Source: Rhizobium sp. TH135
GTDB taxonomy: Bacteria > Pseudomonadota > Alphaproteobacteria > Rhizobiales > Rhizobiaceae
Direction: 5' to 3'
DNA: 64,000 nt
NCBI RefSeq assembly: GCF_002855515.1
Contig: NZ_PKRP01000004.1
Span: 427,917-491,916 of the forward strand
Part shown: piece by piece, positions 54,695-64,000 of the stretch
Position numbering within the stretch: position 1 is the stretch's first letter
How the letters are laid out: each line of letters starts with the position of its first letter
Notes under the pieces: generated by a model
The model's input: the letters and a program-made list of their open reading frames with translations, nothing else
Database searches by the model: none
Told to the model about the DNA's origin: nothing
Program-made: the position numbers and the translations under genes

Positions 54695-55603
54695 TCAAGC
54701 AGCAGAGGTCGGAACGGGCCGCGAGGCCTGCCGCGCGTGGCTGATGAGATAGGTGAAGAGGGCGGCCATCACGAGCGCGCCGCCAAGGATCGTCCGACCC
54801 GAGGGTACCTCGTTGTGGAAGATCACCATCCAGACCGGTGCGAGGATCATCTCGGCAGTCCCGATCAGGGCGGCGAGCGCCGAGGGTATCATGCGGGCGC
54901 CGGTGACATAGAGCGCCATGCCGAGCCCCAGATTGAGCGCCCCGAAGCAGAAGAGAAGCACTAGGTCGTGCCCGCCGACGGCAAAGGCTCCGGCCTGGCT
55001 GGCGGCGATCGCGGACGCGATGAAGGAGCCGCCACAGGCGGCCGGTGTCATCCTGATGCCGGGATAACGGCGGGTCAGCACCGTCATGCAGGCGAAGATG
55101 GCGGGGATGGCAGCCGCCAGCGTCAGGCCGAGGATCGAGCCGCCTTCGCCGATCGAAGCCGAGACCATGATGCCGACACCGAGGATGACAGCGACGATCG
55201 CGCCCCAGGTCACCGGCGTGATCGGCTCGCCGAGCACGACGCGCGCGAGAAGGGCCGCAAACAGCGGGATCGAGGCCATGAACAGCACGACATTGGCAAC
55301 CGGCGTCATCGTGACGGCCAGCACGAAGAAGGTCGAGACGAGCGCAAAACCGACGGCGATGAAGAAGCCTGGCCAGCCCATGGCACGGAAAAGACGGATC
55401 GTGCCGTCGATGCGGTCACGGACAAGCATGAAGGTGAGGAGGAAAAGACCGGCGAACAGACAGCGCCAGAACACGATCGTCCAGCCGTCCTCCACACCGA
55501 TGAAGCGCTGGATGGCGCCGCCATAGCTCCAGGCAAGCGCAGAGCCGCCGACAAGCGCGATCCCGAGCCAGGAGCGGGGAGGATTTACGGAAGAGTCTGT
55601 CAT
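54695..55603 (-). CDS. EamA/DMT-superfamily transporter
   Basis: This 302-residue protein has ten predicted membrane segments in two EamA repeats. The start ALVGGSALAWSYGGAIQRF and the second-repeat ending near LGGALVMAALF fit the family. The substrate is unknown. It sits between engB and yidC; a terminator separates it from yidC, so it probably has its own promoter and may drive engB, which follows after 49 bp. Confidence 0.85.
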   Translation of the reverse strand: MTDSSVNPPRSWLGIALVGGSALAWSYGGAIQRFIGVEDGWTIVFWRCLFAGLFLLTFMLVRDRIDGTIRLFRAMGWPGFFIAVGFALVSTFFVLAVTMTPVANVVLFMASIPLFAALLARVVLGEPITPVTWGAIVAVILGVGIMVSASIGEGGSILGLTLAAAIPAIFACMTVLTRRYPGIRMTPAACGGSFIASAIAASQAGAFAVGGHDLVLLFCFGALNLGLGMALYVTGARMIPSALAALIGTAEMILAPVWMVIFHNEVPSGRTILGGALVMAALFTYLISHARQASRPVPTSAA

Positions 55604-55617
55604 CGGCGGATCTCGTC

Positions 55618-55650
55618 AAAAAGAGAAAGCCCCGGCTGGACCGGGGCTTT
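55618..55650 (-). terminator. Terminator after yidC
   Basis: AAAGCCCCGG (55626-55635) and CCGGGGCTTT (55641-55650) form a perfect 10-bp stem with a 5-base loop. On the reverse strand it is followed by CTCTTTTTG. It lies 7 bp after the yidC stop and ends the rpmH-rnpA-yidC transcript. Confidence 0.9.
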
Positions 55651-55656
55651 TGATCG

Positions 55657-57450
55657 TCACTTGGTGGCGGTCGGCTTTCGCCTGAACATATTGCCGATAT
55701 TCTTGAACAGTTCGATCTCGACGCCGTGGCGCTTCATGATCAGGGCCTGCTGCAGGATCGACAGCGTGTTGTTCCAAGCCCAGTAGATGACGAGACCGGC
55801 GGGGAAGGTGCCCAGCATGAAGGTGAAGATGACAGGCATCCAGTTGAACAGCATCGCCTGGGTCGGGTCCGGCGGGGTCGGGTTCATGCGCATCTGGAGC
55901 CACATGGTGACACCCATGATGATCGGCCAGACGCCGAGATGCAGGAAGGTGGGTGCTTCGAACGGCAGAAGGCCGAACAGGTTGATGAAGGTCGTCGGAT
56001 CCGGCGCGGAAAGGTCCTGGATCCAGCCGAAGAACGGCGCATGGCGCATTTCGATGGTGACGTAGATGACCTTGTAGAGAGCGAAGAAGACCGGGATCTG
56101 CAGCAGCACCGGCCAGCAGCCGGCCACCGGATTGATCTTCTCTTCCTTGTAGAGCGCCATCATCGCCTGCTGCAGGCCCATGCGGTCGTCGGCATACTTG
56201 GTCTTCAGCTCTTCAAGCTTCGGCTGCACGCGCTTCATGTTGGCCATGGAGGCATACTGCTTGTTGGCAAGCGGGAAGAAGAGCAGCTTGACGACGATGG
56301 TGGTGAGCAGGATGGCGACACCGAAATTGCCGACGAGATGGAAGAAGTAGTCCATCAGGTGGAACATCGGCTTGGTGATGAAGTAGAACCAGCCCCAGTC
56401 GATCATCAGGTCGAACTTCGGAATGCCGAGGCTTTCCTGATAGCTGTCGATGACCGGAACCTGCTTGGCACCGGCAAACAGCAGGGTCTTGACCGTGGTA
56501 CTCTGACCGGCCGGGATGCTGACCGCATCGTTCTTGTAGTCAGCCTGGAAGCGGGCCTGGCCGTCGGTGAAGTGCGAGAAGCGCGATTCATAGGGCAGGG
56601 TCTGCTGTGGGATCAGCGATGCGGCCCAGTACTTGTCGGTGATCCCGAGCCAGCCGCCGGTTGCCTTCGCATTGGCGATCGCCTCTTCCTCGACATCCGT
56701 ATAGTCGTGCTCAACCAGGCTGCCTTCGGCGCCGAGAACGCCGAGGAAGCCTTCGTGCAGAACGAAGATCGACGGTGTCGAGGGCTTGTTGTAGCGGGTG
56801 ATGCGGCCGTAGGGCGCAAGGCTCGCGGTAGCCATGCCGTTATTCACGATCTGGTCTTCGATGGTGAACATGTAATGTTCGTCAACGGCGATCGTGCGGG
56901 TAAAGGTGAGGCCGGCTTCATTGGTGAAGGTCAGCGTAACCGGCGTCTTCTCTGTGAGCTTTGCGCCTGCGGTTGCTGTCCAGACAGTGTTCGGGCCCGG
57001 AACGGAGCCGGCATTTTCGCCAGCGATGAAACCGAGTTCGGCAAAATAGGCGTCCCGGGTTTCAGCCGGGTTGAAGAGCGTAACGATCGGGCTCGTCGGA
57101 TCGACGGTTTCGCGATAGGCGCGGAGCTTGAGGTCGTCGAGGCGGCCGCCGGTCAGATTGATCGAACCGGCCAGATCCTGGGTTTCGATGGCAACGCGGG
57201 CGGTCTTCGCGACAGCGGCTTCGCGGCTGGCTTCCGGATTGGCGGCTGCACTGGCCGGCAGGCTGCCATCGACGGTCGCGGCCGGGGTCGCTGCCTGCTG
57301 CTCGGCCTCGGCCTGCTGCTGGGCGATCTGGGCTTCCTGCGCCTGGCGCTGGGCCTCGATGCGCGGGTTCATGTAGAAGAACTGCCAGGCGAGGACGATC
57401 ACCACCGATAAGGCAATCGCGATGAAATAGTTGCGGTTGTTCTGCATCAC
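55657..57450 (-). CDS. yidC: Membrane protein insertase YidC
   Basis: YidC inserts inner-membrane proteins with or without SecYEG. The 597-residue protein has an N-terminal helix (about 7-24), an A/Q/E-rich linker, the periplasmic P1 domain (about 80-355) and the conserved five-helix insertase core (about 360-580), including [20 protein letters not shown] near 385-405. It overlaps rnpA by 4 bp and ends the operon at a strong terminator. Confidence 0.97.
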   Translation of the reverse strand: MMQNNRNYFIAIALSVVIVLAWQFFYMNPRIEAQRQAQEAQIAQQQAEAEQQAATPAATVDGSLPASAAANPEASREAAVAKTARVAIETQDLAGSINLTGGRLDDLKLRAYRETVDPTSPIVTLFNPAETRDAYFAELGFIAGENAGSVPGPNTVWTATAGAKLTEKTPVTLTFTNEAGLTFTRTIAVDEHYMFTIEDQIVNNGMATASLAPYGRITRYNKPSTPSIFVLHEGFLGVLGAEGSLVEHDYTDVEEEAIANAKATGGWLGITDKYWAASLIPQQTLPYESRFSHFTDGQARFQADYKNDAVSIPAGQSTTVKTLLFAGAKQVPVIDSYQESLGIPKFDLMIDWGWFYFITKPMFHLMDYFFHLVGNFGVAILLTTIVVKLLFFPLANKQYASMANMKRVQPKLEELKTKYADDRMGLQQAMMALYKEEKINPVAGCWPVLLQIPVFFALYKVIYVTIEMRHAPFFGWIQDLSAPDPTTFINLFGLLPFEAPTFLHLGVWPIIMGVTMWLQMRMNPTPPDPTQAMLFNWMPVIFTFMLGTFPAGLVIYWAWNNTLSILQQALIMKRHGVEIELFKNIGNMFRRKPTATK

Positions 57451-57836
57451 TCTTTCCTGGGAGCGGTCTTGTGAGACCGGGTGTTGTTCGTCTGGCGGTT
57501 TTCGATGCGGTGGATCAACTGCCGGGACAATTGATCAAACGGGATGTCCAGCACCTCGCGCCGGGCGACAATGACATAGTCGTGTCCCGGCTGCATTGCA
57601 AACGCCGCATTCAGTCGCACAGCTTCTTTCAGCCGGCGCCGCATGCGGTTCCGCTCCACTGCATTGCCGTGTTTCTTGGTGACCGTAAACCCCACGCGGG
57701 GCGGCGCATCATTCTTGTGGTCAAGCACCTCCAGAAGGAAGGTACGACCCTTGCGCGCTTCGCCGTGCCTGACGGCGAGGAACTGAGGCCGGCTCTTGAG
57801 CCGGCCAACAGATTTCTTGGAGTCCGTGGACGTCAT
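57447..57836 (-). CDS. rnpA: Ribonuclease P protein component
   Basis: RnpA is the protein subunit of RNase P, which trims tRNA 5' ends. The 129-residue basic protein has the RNA-binding [20 protein letters not shown] block with the RNR motif at 62-64. It lies between rpmH and yidC, overlapping yidC by 4 bp. The C-terminal extension is rich in N, T, K and R. Confidence 0.95.
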   Translation of the reverse strand: MTSTDSKKSVGRLKSRPQFLAVRHGEARKGRTFLLEVLDHKNDAPPRVGFTVTKKHGNAVERNRMRRRLKEAVRLNAAFAMQPGHDYVIVARREVLDIPFDQLSRQLIHRIENRQTNNTRSHKTAPRKE

Positions 57837-57868
57837 GGGCCCGTCATCTCGTCGGGCTCGTCCGGCCC

Positions 57869-58006
57869 TTAGGCCGAGAGCTTGGCGCGACCGCGACCGC
57901 GGCGTGCGTTCAAGACAAGGCGGCCGCCCTTGGTGGCCATACGCGCACGGAATCCGTGGCGGCGCTTGCGAACAAGCTTGGAAGGTTGGAAAGTACGCTT
58001 CGACAT
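57869..58006 (-). CDS. rpmH: 50S ribosomal protein L34
   Basis: The 45-residue protein reads [20 protein letters not shown] at the start and ends in GRGRAKLSA, a standard bacterial L34. It has one residue more (serine 2) than the common 44-residue rhizobial form. It heads the rpmH-rnpA-yidC operon; rnpA starts 32 bp downstream. Confidence 0.97.
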   Translation of the reverse strand: MSKRTFQPSKLVRKRRHGFRARMATKGGRLVLNARRGRGRAKLSA

Positions 58007-58082
58007 TTATTTAATACCGCGGTGTGCGGCCCTTCTTGGGATTTGCATTGCTGCAAAAGCGTTGGTTTTATCGCACGGATAA

Positions 58083-58144
58083 GCCCCGTCGGGGCACCTT
58101 TCCGAACGTGCGCGGCTTATACGGTCGCGGGTCCCAAGAGTCAA
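58083..58144 (-). promoter_or_regulatory. Promoter and leader hairpin of the rpmH operon
   Basis: On the reverse strand TTGACT (58144-58139) and TATAAG (58121-58116) are 17 bp apart, a near-ideal housekeeping promoter. A GCCCC/GGGGC hairpin (58083-58095) lies in the resulting leader of about 100 bases before rpmH. Confidence 0.7.
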
Positions 58145-58221
58145 TCGCAGCCAGACGGAATAGCAAAGCAAGGTTCATGCAGGCTCTGCGCTCAGATCTG
58201 CACGCATCGGCAAGCATGCTG

Positions 58222-58316
58222 CCCCCCCCTAAATTTAGGGTGAAACGAGCCATTAAACTCTGGATCCTAACATCCGAATATTAGGGAAAGTGCGCAAGGT
58301 GCGCACGGCATTAGGG
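58222..58316. promoter_or_regulatory. Palindromes and TTAGGG repeats upstream of a chemoreceptor
   Basis: The 309-bp gap between rpmH and the chemoreceptor holds the rpmH promoter on its left half and this unit on its right. It contains a C8 run merging into the perfect 14-bp palindrome CCCTAAATTTAGGG (58227-58240). TTAGGG is repeated at 58235, 58281 and 58311. GTGCGC/GCGCAC forms an inverted repeat (58290-58306). These may be regulator sites for the chemoreceptor. Confidence 0.35.
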
Positions 58317-60343
58317 TGAGTGACGTGAAGGTCAGCGGCAAGGTTTATTCATTGGTCGGCATTCTGGGGGCGGCGGCGATCGTGATCGGCGCCATGGGCG
58401 TCTTCGTGACGGTCCAGTACGGCGCCAAGACGGCAGCCCTGCTGCAGATCTCCCAGCGTGCCTATCTCGGTGAGCAGGTGAACCGCATGGTGACGGCAGT
58501 TGTCATGGAAGCCCGTGGCATTTACGCGGCGGCCAACACAGAGAAGGCGCAACCCTTCGCCGAAGGCATCCTGAAGAGCCTCGACAAGATGGATGCCGCG
58601 TTTGCCAAGTGGAAGCCTATGGTGCCGGAGGCCCAGAAGGCGGCCTTCGATGCGATGGCGGCCAAATCGGCCGAGTTCCGCACGTTCCGCGCCGAAACGG
58701 CGCGCATCGGTGTCGAAGTCGGTCCGAAGGACGCCAATGCGCAGGGCAATACCGACGCGAACCGTGCCAACCGCAAGGCTTTCCAGGCCGATATCGACGC
58801 CGTCGTCGAGGCCGACCGTGCCGAACTCGAATTGATGACCAACAGTCTGGCATCGTTCCAGAGCACCATGCTGATGCTGATCTCCGGCGTGACCCTGCTT
58901 GCGGTCGCCGTTGGCGCCGGCCTCGGCATCCATATCGGCGTCAACCATCTGAGCCGGCCGATCCGCCGCGTGACCCACGCGATGAATGACATTGCCGGCG
59001 GCAACTTTGCCACCGAAATCCCTTATAGCGGCCGTCCGGATGAAATCGGTGAAATGGCCGCAGCCGTCGAGGTCTTCAAGGAGAACGGTCTGTCCGTTCA
59101 GCGCCTGAACGCCCAGGAAGGCGCGATGCGTGCCAAGAGCGACGACCTGCAGTCCAGCATGGCGGCCGTTGTCGCCTCTGCGGCAGAAGGTGATTTCTCC
59201 CGCCGCATCGACAAAGACTATCAGGACGCCAACCTCAACCGCTTCTCCTCAAACATCAACGCGCTCCTCGCTTCGGTCGAAACGGGCGTATCGGAGACCA
59301 ACCGGGTCATCGGTAGCCTCGCAGCCAATGATCTTTCGCAGGAGATGAATGGCCAGTTCCGCGGTGTGTTCGCCGAGCTCCAGTCGAATGTCAACAAGTC
59401 GCTGCAGAGCCTGCGCCAGACCATGTCGGACATTCGCGGCCGCACCGACCTGATCAACGACAATACCTACCAGCTGACATCGGCTACCAACGATCTGTCC
59501 AAGCGCACCGAACAGCAGGCCGCAGCCCTCGAAGAGACCTCTGCGGCTCTGGACGAAATCACCGTCGTGGTTCGCCAGTCCAGTGAGCGTGCCCAGGAGG
59601 CAAGCCACATGGTGACCGAGGCCAAGCACAGTGCTGCCCAGTCGGCGACCGTCGTCGGCGAGGCGGTCAACGCCATGGGTCGCATCGAGCAGGCCTCCCG
59701 CGAGATTTCGCAGATCATCAACGTCATCGACGAGATCGCCTTCCAGACCAATCTGCTGGCGCTGAATGCCGGCGTGGAAGCAGCCCGTGCGGGCGAAGCC
59801 GGTAAGGGCTTTGCCGTCGTCGCCCAGGAAGTGCGCGAATTGGCGCAACGCTCTGCGAATGCCGCCAAGGATATCAAGTCGCTTATCACCAAGTCCGGAG
59901 AGGAAGTCTCGGGCGGCGTGAAGCTGGTGCAGCGCACCGGTGAGGCTCTGTCGGAGATCGAAAGCCGCGTCTTGAAGATCAACGATCACATCCACTCGAT
60001 CGCAGCCGCCGCCAAGGAGCAGTCGACGGGTCTTGCCGAGGTTAACAGCGCCATCAACCAGATGGATCAGGTGACCCAGCAGAACGCGGCCATGGTCGAG
60101 GAAACCTCGGCATCCACCGCCAAACTCTCTTCGGAGGCGGGCGGACTGGCCCAGATCGTCGCGCAGTTCAAGCTCGGCGAGCAGAGCCGCAGCCGGGTGG
60201 CGCCCGCAGCCGCGGCCCAGCATGCCCCGGTGGCTTCGCCGGCAAGGCAGCTGGCCGGAAGCGTGGCCCGCGCCTTCGGCGGCTCCGGTCGCGCAACGGC
60301 GGCAGCAGCAGCACCCAAGGGCGACAACTGGGAAGAGTTCTGA
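58316..60343 (+). CDS. Methyl-accepting chemotaxis protein with helical-bundle-type sensor
   Basis: This 675-residue chemoreceptor has a first membrane helix at about 11-33, a mostly helical periplasmic region of about 150 residues, a second helix at about 186-210, two HAMP-like segments (about 210-265 and 310-360) and a signalling domain with [22 protein letters not shown]. It ends in NWEEF, the CheR/CheB docking pentapeptide. The start is GTG 58316, or GTG 58325, which is better spaced from AGGG. The ligand is unknown. Confidence 0.92.
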   Translation: MSDVKVSGKVYSLVGILGAAAIVIGAMGVFVTVQYGAKTAALLQISQRAYLGEQVNRMVTAVVMEARGIYAAANTEKAQPFAEGILKSLDKMDAAFAKWKPMVPEAQKAAFDAMAAKSAEFRTFRAETARIGVEVGPKDANAQGNTDANRANRKAFQADIDAVVEADRAELELMTNSLASFQSTMLMLISGVTLLAVAVGAGLGIHIGVNHLSRPIRRVTHAMNDIAGGNFATEIPYSGRPDEIGEMAAAVEVFKENGLSVQRLNAQEGAMRAKSDDLQSSMAAVVASAAEGDFSRRIDKDYQDANLNRFSSNINALLASVETGVSETNRVIGSLAANDLSQEMNGQFRGVFAELQSNVNKSLQSLRQTMSDIRGRTDLINDNTYQLTSATNDLSKRTEQQAAALEETSAALDEITVVVRQSSERAQEASHMVTEAKHSAAQSATVVGEAVNAMGRIEQASREISQIINVIDEIAFQTNLLALNAGVEAARAGEAGKGFAVVAQEVRELAQRSANAAKDIKSLITKSGEEVSGGVKLVQRTGEALSEIESRVLKINDHIHSIAAAAKEQSTGLAEVNSAINQMDQVTQQNAAMVEETSASTAKLSSEAGGLAQIVAQFKLGEQSRSRVAPAAAAQHAPVASPARQLAGSVARAFGGSGRATAAAAAPKGDNWEEF

Positions 60344-60375
60344 TCTCCGCCAGGTTTCAATCTGGACATTTCGGC

Positions 60376-60418
60376 AAACGGTCGCGATATGCAGTGTCGC
60401 GGCCGTTTTGATTTCATG
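60376..60418 (+). terminator. Terminator after the chemoreceptor
   Basis: AAACGGTCGCGA (60376-60387) pairs with TCGCGGCCGTTT (60397-60408), with one G-T wobble, around a 9-base loop, followed by TTTTGATTTC. It lies 33 bp after the stop. Confidence 0.75.
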
Positions 60419-60533
60419 ACGAAAGATTAATGTTTGCGGCAATCTTGCAGGTGGTCATGGCATCAACGCTCCACTAGACTGGAGACGCTGCCACACCCGA
60501 AATCTACCCTTGGGAAGACAGGAACTCGACTTG

Positions 60534-62021
60534 ATGCTTGACCGGCAGGACAGCGATCTGCAGTCCGACCTCTCCGGAGGTTACGCCATGCCGTCCCGCA
60601 TCCGCGGCCTGTCTGGCAAACTGCTCTGGCTGACCATCGCTTTCGTGATGCTGGCCGAAATCCTCATCTTCGCACCCTCCGTCGCGACCATGCGCCAACG
60701 CTGGCTGCAGGACCGATTGAACACGGCAGCCGCCGCAAGCGTCGTGATCGACGGGCTGCAGCCGCTGGAGCTGCCGCGCGGCGTGCAGGACAGTGCGCTC
60801 GCAACAACCGGGACCAAGGCCATCGTCCTGCGCAAGGACGGCACCTCGCAGCTCCTCGCCGTCACCGAAATGCCGAACGAGGTCGACGCAGCCTTCGACC
60901 TGGCGGAGTATTCCGAATTCGGCTCGATCCGCGACGCTTTGTATACGCTCTTCTTCGGCGGCGACCGGCTGCTTCGGGTCTATGGCCCGATTGCCGAAGC
61001 GAGCGACGTAACCGTCGAGATCGTCATCGATGAGGCGCCGCTGCGCAAGGCGATGCTGGGTTATGCCCGCAACATCCTCGTGGTCTCCCTGATCATCTCC
61101 GTCATCACCGCCTTCCTGATGTTCCTGGCGATCAACCGCGTGATGATCATGCCGGTCCGGCGGCTTGCCCGCAGCATGCAGTCTTTCGCCGAAAATCCGG
61201 AGGATCGGACGCGCGTGCTTCCGGCAACGGACGGTAATGACGAGATTGCCGTGGCAGGTCGCCATCTGTCGCGCATGCAGGAGCAATTGCAAAAGACCCT
61301 GCGCCAGCAGAAGACGCTGGCCGATCTCGGGCTCGCGGTGTCGAAGATCAATCACGACATGCGCAACATCCTGGCTTCCGCGCAGCTGATGTCCGACCGC
61401 CTGGTGGATGTCGATGACCCCCTGGTAAAGAGCTTTGCGCCGAAGCTATTGCGCACCATCGACCGTGCAGTCGGTTACACGAGCGAAGTCCTTTCATATG
61501 GCCAGACCTCGGAGGCCGAACCGCGCCGTCGCCGGTTCCTGTTGTCGGAGCTCTGCCAGGAGGTCCGCGACCTCCTGCATCTGAGCCCGGAAACCGGGAT
61601 CGAATTCGTCGACAGTGTCGGCACGGACATCGAGGTGGATGCCGACAGCGAGCAGCTCTTCCGCGTGGTACACAACATCTGCCGCAATGCCGTCCAGGCG
61701 CTGTCCGGCTTCACGCCGGAGGAGCCGGATCACACGCGGCGCATCACGGTCTCGGCGCAGCGCACTGGCTCTGTCGTGGCGATCATCATCGACGATACGG
61801 GGCCCGGCATGCCGCGCAAGGCCCGCGAGAATCTCTTTACCGCCTTCCGCGGCTCGGCCCGATCAGGCGGCACGGGTCTTGGTCTCGCGATTGCCCGCGA
61901 ACTCGTGATCGCCCATGGCGGCACGATTGCGCTTGTGGAAAAACCCGGTCCCGGCACGATGTTCCGCGTCGAGATCCCCGACAGGCCAGTGGCTCTCGAC
62001 GATTGGCGCGCCCGCGCCTAA
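60534..62021 (+). CDS. Membrane sensor histidine kinase
   Basis: This 495-residue kinase has a membrane helix near residues 28-48, a periplasmic segment, a second helix near 180-200 and a HAMP linker. A dimerisation region follows with SKINHDMRNIL (predicted phospho-acceptor H274). The ATPase domain shows NICRNAVQAL (N box), DDTGPGMP (G1) and GGTGLGLAIAREL (G2). No response-regulator gene is in the window, so it is an orphan here. ATG 60534 has AGGA ten bases upstream; a TTG at 60510 is an alternative. Confidence 0.87.
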   Translation: MLDRQDSDLQSDLSGGYAMPSRIRGLSGKLLWLTIAFVMLAEILIFAPSVATMRQRWLQDRLNTAAAASVVIDGLQPLELPRGVQDSALATTGTKAIVLRKDGTSQLLAVTEMPNEVDAAFDLAEYSEFGSIRDALYTLFFGGDRLLRVYGPIAEASDVTVEIVIDEAPLRKAMLGYARNILVVSLIISVITAFLMFLAINRVMIMPVRRLARSMQSFAENPEDRTRVLPATDGNDEIAVAGRHLSRMQEQLQKTLRQQKTLADLGLAVSKINHDMRNILASAQLMSDRLVDVDDPLVKSFAPKLLRTIDRAVGYTSEVLSYGQTSEAEPRRRRFLLSELCQEVRDLLHLSPETGIEFVDSVGTDIEVDADSEQLFRVVHNICRNAVQALSGFTPEEPDHTRRITVSAQRTGSVVAIIIDDTGPGMPRKARENLFTAFRGSARSGGTGLGLAIARELVIAHGGTIALVEKPGPGTMFRVEIPDRPVALDDWRARA

Positions 62022-62136
62022 CCGCCGGCCGGCGGCGACATGACAGGAAAATGACTCTTTTTTCGAAAAGGGTGCTTGCATTCCGGATCATCCCGCTTTA
62101 GAGGATCGCCAACGCCGACGGACAGTCGGTTGGCAC

Positions 62137-62213
62137 GCACCCGTAGCTCAGCTGGATAGAGCACCAGACTACGAATCTGGGGGTCAGGAGTTCGAATCTC
62201 TTCGGGTGCGCCA
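62137..62213 (+). tRNA. tRNA-Arg (anticodon ACG)
   Basis: This 77-nt cloverleaf includes an encoded CCA. The acceptor arm GCACCCG pairs with CGGGTGC, followed by G and CCA. The D arm contains GCTC...GAGC, the anticodon stem CCAGA/TCTGG carries the loop CTACGAA with anticodon ACG, and the T arm contains the GTTCGAATC loop sequence. A adenosine-34 in ACG is normally edited to inosine, reading CGN codons. Confidence 0.96.
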
Positions 62214-62360
62214 TTTCTTCCTCAGCATAATGACTTATTTCCATCCCTAGTGTCGTCAGGGTTGCATTTTTGTGTTCCTGAAGAGATTGTTGGCGGTCGC
62301 CTGAGCTTTGCTGCGGCGCGAGAAGTCGTTGATCTCAGTTGATTTTGGAACAATCCCTTT

Positions 62361-64000
62361 ATGGCCCTTGCTTCCTGGACCGATGAACAGATTCTCAATC
62401 AGCTGAACTCCGGGTTCCGTTGGACAAGTTCGACCATTACCTACGCGTTCCCAACGACATGGGACGGAGTCTACTGGGAAGTCGAAGATGGCCCCTCGCT
62501 GTCGTTGAACGCAAGCCAGCAGGCGAAAGCGATTGTTGCACTAACCCTTTGGGATGAACTGATCAGTCCTGACTTTGTGCAACTGGATGCGGCCGACTAC
62601 TGGTACGACAGTGATATCGAGTTCGGCAATGCGACGTTTGGCGTCGAGTATGCTCATGCATATTATCCCGATGTCGGGACGGTCTGGTTCAACAGCACAT
62701 ATAATTCGCGCTACGGCGCCGATGACCTTGTCACGCCCAAGATAGGCGCCCACGGCTTTGCCACGTTTATCCATGAAATCGGCCACGCGCTCGGGCTTGA
62801 GCACATGGGCAACTACGACGCATCGGATAATACCGAGCCAACGCCGTCCTCATATGAGGATTCGATGGTCTATTCCATCATGTCCTATTTCGGCCCGTCC
62901 ATGAACAACGGTAAAGGATTGGTCGCCTGGGCCGACTGGGTCGGCGCCGATGGCAAGCTCTACAGTCCTCAAACACCCATGATGAACGACATCATGGCGA
63001 TCCAAAGCATATACGGCGCCGATACGACGACGCGCACCGGTGATACGGTTTACGGCTTCGGCTCCAACGTCATCGGAGCCGCTGCGTCGATCTACAATTT
63101 CAGCAAGAACCTCAATCCGATCCTGTGCATCTGGGATGCTGATGGCAATGACACGCTGAACCTGTCCGGCTGGAGTGCCGCCAGCACCGTCAATCTCGCT
63201 CCGGGAACTTTCTCCTCCGGCAATAGCATGACGCTGAACATTTCGATCGCGCGCGGGGCTTGGATCGAAAACGCGATCACTGGCGCCGGGAACGATCGGA
63301 TCAGCGGGAACGAACTGGCGAACCGGCTGGAGGCCGGTTCCGGCAACGATGTGATCAATGGCCTTGCCGGCAACGACGTACTCCTCGGCGGCAATGGCGA
63401 TGACACGCTCAACGGCGGTGAAGGTGCGGACGAAATGTCGGGCGGTGCCGGCAACGATTCCTACGTGGTCGACGATATCGGCGATGTGGTTGTCGAGACC
63501 TCCGCAGTAGGCATCGATACGATCCGCACCACACTTGCCAGCTACACGCTGGGCGCCTGGATCGAGGGTCTCATACAGACCGGCGCAGTGTCCTGGACCG
63601 CAACGGGTAATGCACTCGCAAACACGATCCAGGGCGGTGGCGGCGAGAACGCGCTCTACGGCGAGGCGGGCGACGACCGTCTGATCGGGGGTGCTTTGAG
63701 CGACATCCTGGACGGTGGCACGGGCAACGACCAGATGAGCGGCGGCGCGGGGGACGATACCTATTTTGTCGACTCGGCGAAGGATGTGATCACGGAAGCG
63801 GTGAACGGCGGTGTCGACCTGGTGCGGGTGACGGCGTCGAGCTTCACGCTGTCTGCCTTTGTCGACAATCTTGAATATGTCGGGACGGGTGCCTTCAAGG
63901 GGATCGGCAGTGCCGATGCCAATATGATGACGGGCGGTACCGGCGCAGACACGTTGGACGGTGGAGCAGGCAACGACCGTCTTTACGGCGGTCTCGGCAA
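62361..64000 (+). CDS. Serralysin-like RTX metalloprotease (partial, runs off the window)
   Basis: The open frame runs from ATG 62361 to the window end without a stop (546 codons so far). Near the N terminus the M10B zinc motif HEIGHALGLEH (H138-H148) and the Met-turn SIMSYF (M174) are intact. A serralysin C-terminal-type segment follows from about 205 (YGAD...). Glycine/aspartate nonapeptide repeats of the GGxGxDxLx type appear from about residue 310 onward in at least three clusters; they bind calcium. There is no signal peptide, as expected for type I secretion by a C-terminal signal, which lies off-window. No ABC/HlyD/TolC genes are visible. Confidence 0.88.
   Translation, partial: MALASWTDEQILNQLNSGFRWTSSTITYAFPTTWDGVYWEVEDGPSLSLNASQQAKAIVALTLWDELISPDFVQLDAADYWYDSDIEFGNATFGVEYAHAYYPDVGTVWFNSTYNSRYGADDLVTPKIGAHGFATFIHEIGHALGLEHMGNYDASDNTEPTPSSYEDSMVYSIMSYFGPSMNNGKGLVAWADWVGADGKLYSPQTPMMNDIMAIQSIYGADTTTRTGDTVYGFGSNVIGAAASIYNFSKNLNPILCIWDADGNDTLNLSGWSAASTVNLAPGTFSSGNSMTLNISIARGAWIENAITGAGNDRISGNELANRLEAGSGNDVINGLAGNDVLLGGNGDDTLNGGEGADEMSGGAGNDSYVVDDIGDVVVETSAVGIDTIRTTLASYTLGAWIEGLIQTGAVSWTATGNALANTIQGGGGENALYGEAGDDRLIGGALSDILDGGTGNDQMSGGAGDDTYFVDSAKDVITEAVNGGVDLVRVTASSFTLSAFVDNLEYVGTGAFKGIGSADANMMTGGTGADTLDGGAGNDRLYGGLG

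Noticed and set aside
55726..57411. 561-codon open frame on the + strand opposite yidC
   Set aside because: Shadow of yidC with D/R/H-rich low-information translation.
62541..62804. 87-codon frame on the - strand near the protease start
   Set aside because: Antisense to the zinc-binding region of the metalloprotease, which has intact catalytic motifs.
1..64000. CRISPR array, insertion sequence or prophage
   Set aside because: No regularly spaced direct repeats, no transposase or integrase, and no phage structural gene was recognised; the repeats present are short intergenic palindromes.

Overview
This window is a core-chromosome segment of a Rhizobiaceae bacterium (Rhizobium/Agrobacterium/Sinorhizobium relatives, order Hyphomicrobiales), judged by its high GC content, the proteins encoded and the gene order. 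Typical rhizobial blocks are ihfB-lapA; lspA-olsB-malic enzyme-mutS-glnD-murJ; nfuA-tsaB-rimI-fur-olsA-miaB-phoH-ybeY-corC-lnt; praR-metK-trmB; def-fmt-truA; dapE-dapD; and argB...engB-yidC-rnpA-rpmH. No insertion sequence, phage gene or CRISPR array was seen. The species cannot be named from the sequence alone.

Layout. 1-3.1 kb: end of ihfB, a LapA-domain membrane protein, two RNA methyltransferases and lspA. 3.2-15.1 kb: ornithine-lipid acyltransferase olsB, a small protein divergent from a LysR regulator, malic enzyme (reverse strand), mutS, glnD and murJ. 15.1-27.1 kb: a small M15-type peptidase, a VOC protein, trpS, a universal stress protein, then a long forward run from nfuA to lnt. 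27.2-31.6 kb: praR, metK, trmB, the reverse Hsp20-DUF1150 pair and a nucleoside hydrolase. 31.7-39.8 kb: a chemoreceptor, ribokinase and rmuC on the reverse strand, then two tandem globin-coupled chemoreceptors. 39.8-51.8 kb: def-fmt-truA, the dapD-DUF805-dapE-membrane protein operon, a LOG-family enzyme, an EF-hand protein, a HAD phosphatase, two transporters and argB. 51.9-53.9 kb: ECF sigma factor, RskA-type anti-sigma factor and a secreted fasciclin protein. 54-58 kb: engB, a DMT transporter and the rpmH-rnpA-yidC operon. 58.3-62 kb: another chemoreceptor and a sensor histidine kinase. 62.1-64 kb: tRNA-Arg(ACG), then a serralysin-like RTX metalloprotease that runs off the window.

Themes. 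Membrane and envelope biogenesis is dense (lspA, lnt, murJ, yidC, and olsA plus olsB for ornithine lipids). Translation and RNA modification genes are common (trpS, miaB, ybeY, tsaB, rimI, def, fmt, truA, trmB, rnpA, rpmH, engB). Signal transduction is represented by four chemoreceptors, two of them apparent oxygen sensors, plus glnD, a histidine kinase, an ECF sigma factor, praR and a Fur/Mur-type regulator.

The most informative regulatory signals are an Irr-box-like site before the nfuA-type Fe-S gene, a perfect 8-bp inverted repeat before metK, a heat-shock-like promoter before hsp20, and a hairpin plus ECF-type promoter before the fasciclin gene. No clearly undescribed system was found. 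The best candidates for follow-up are the sigma/anti-sigma/fasciclin module, the paired globin chemoreceptors and the tRNA-flanked RTX protease.
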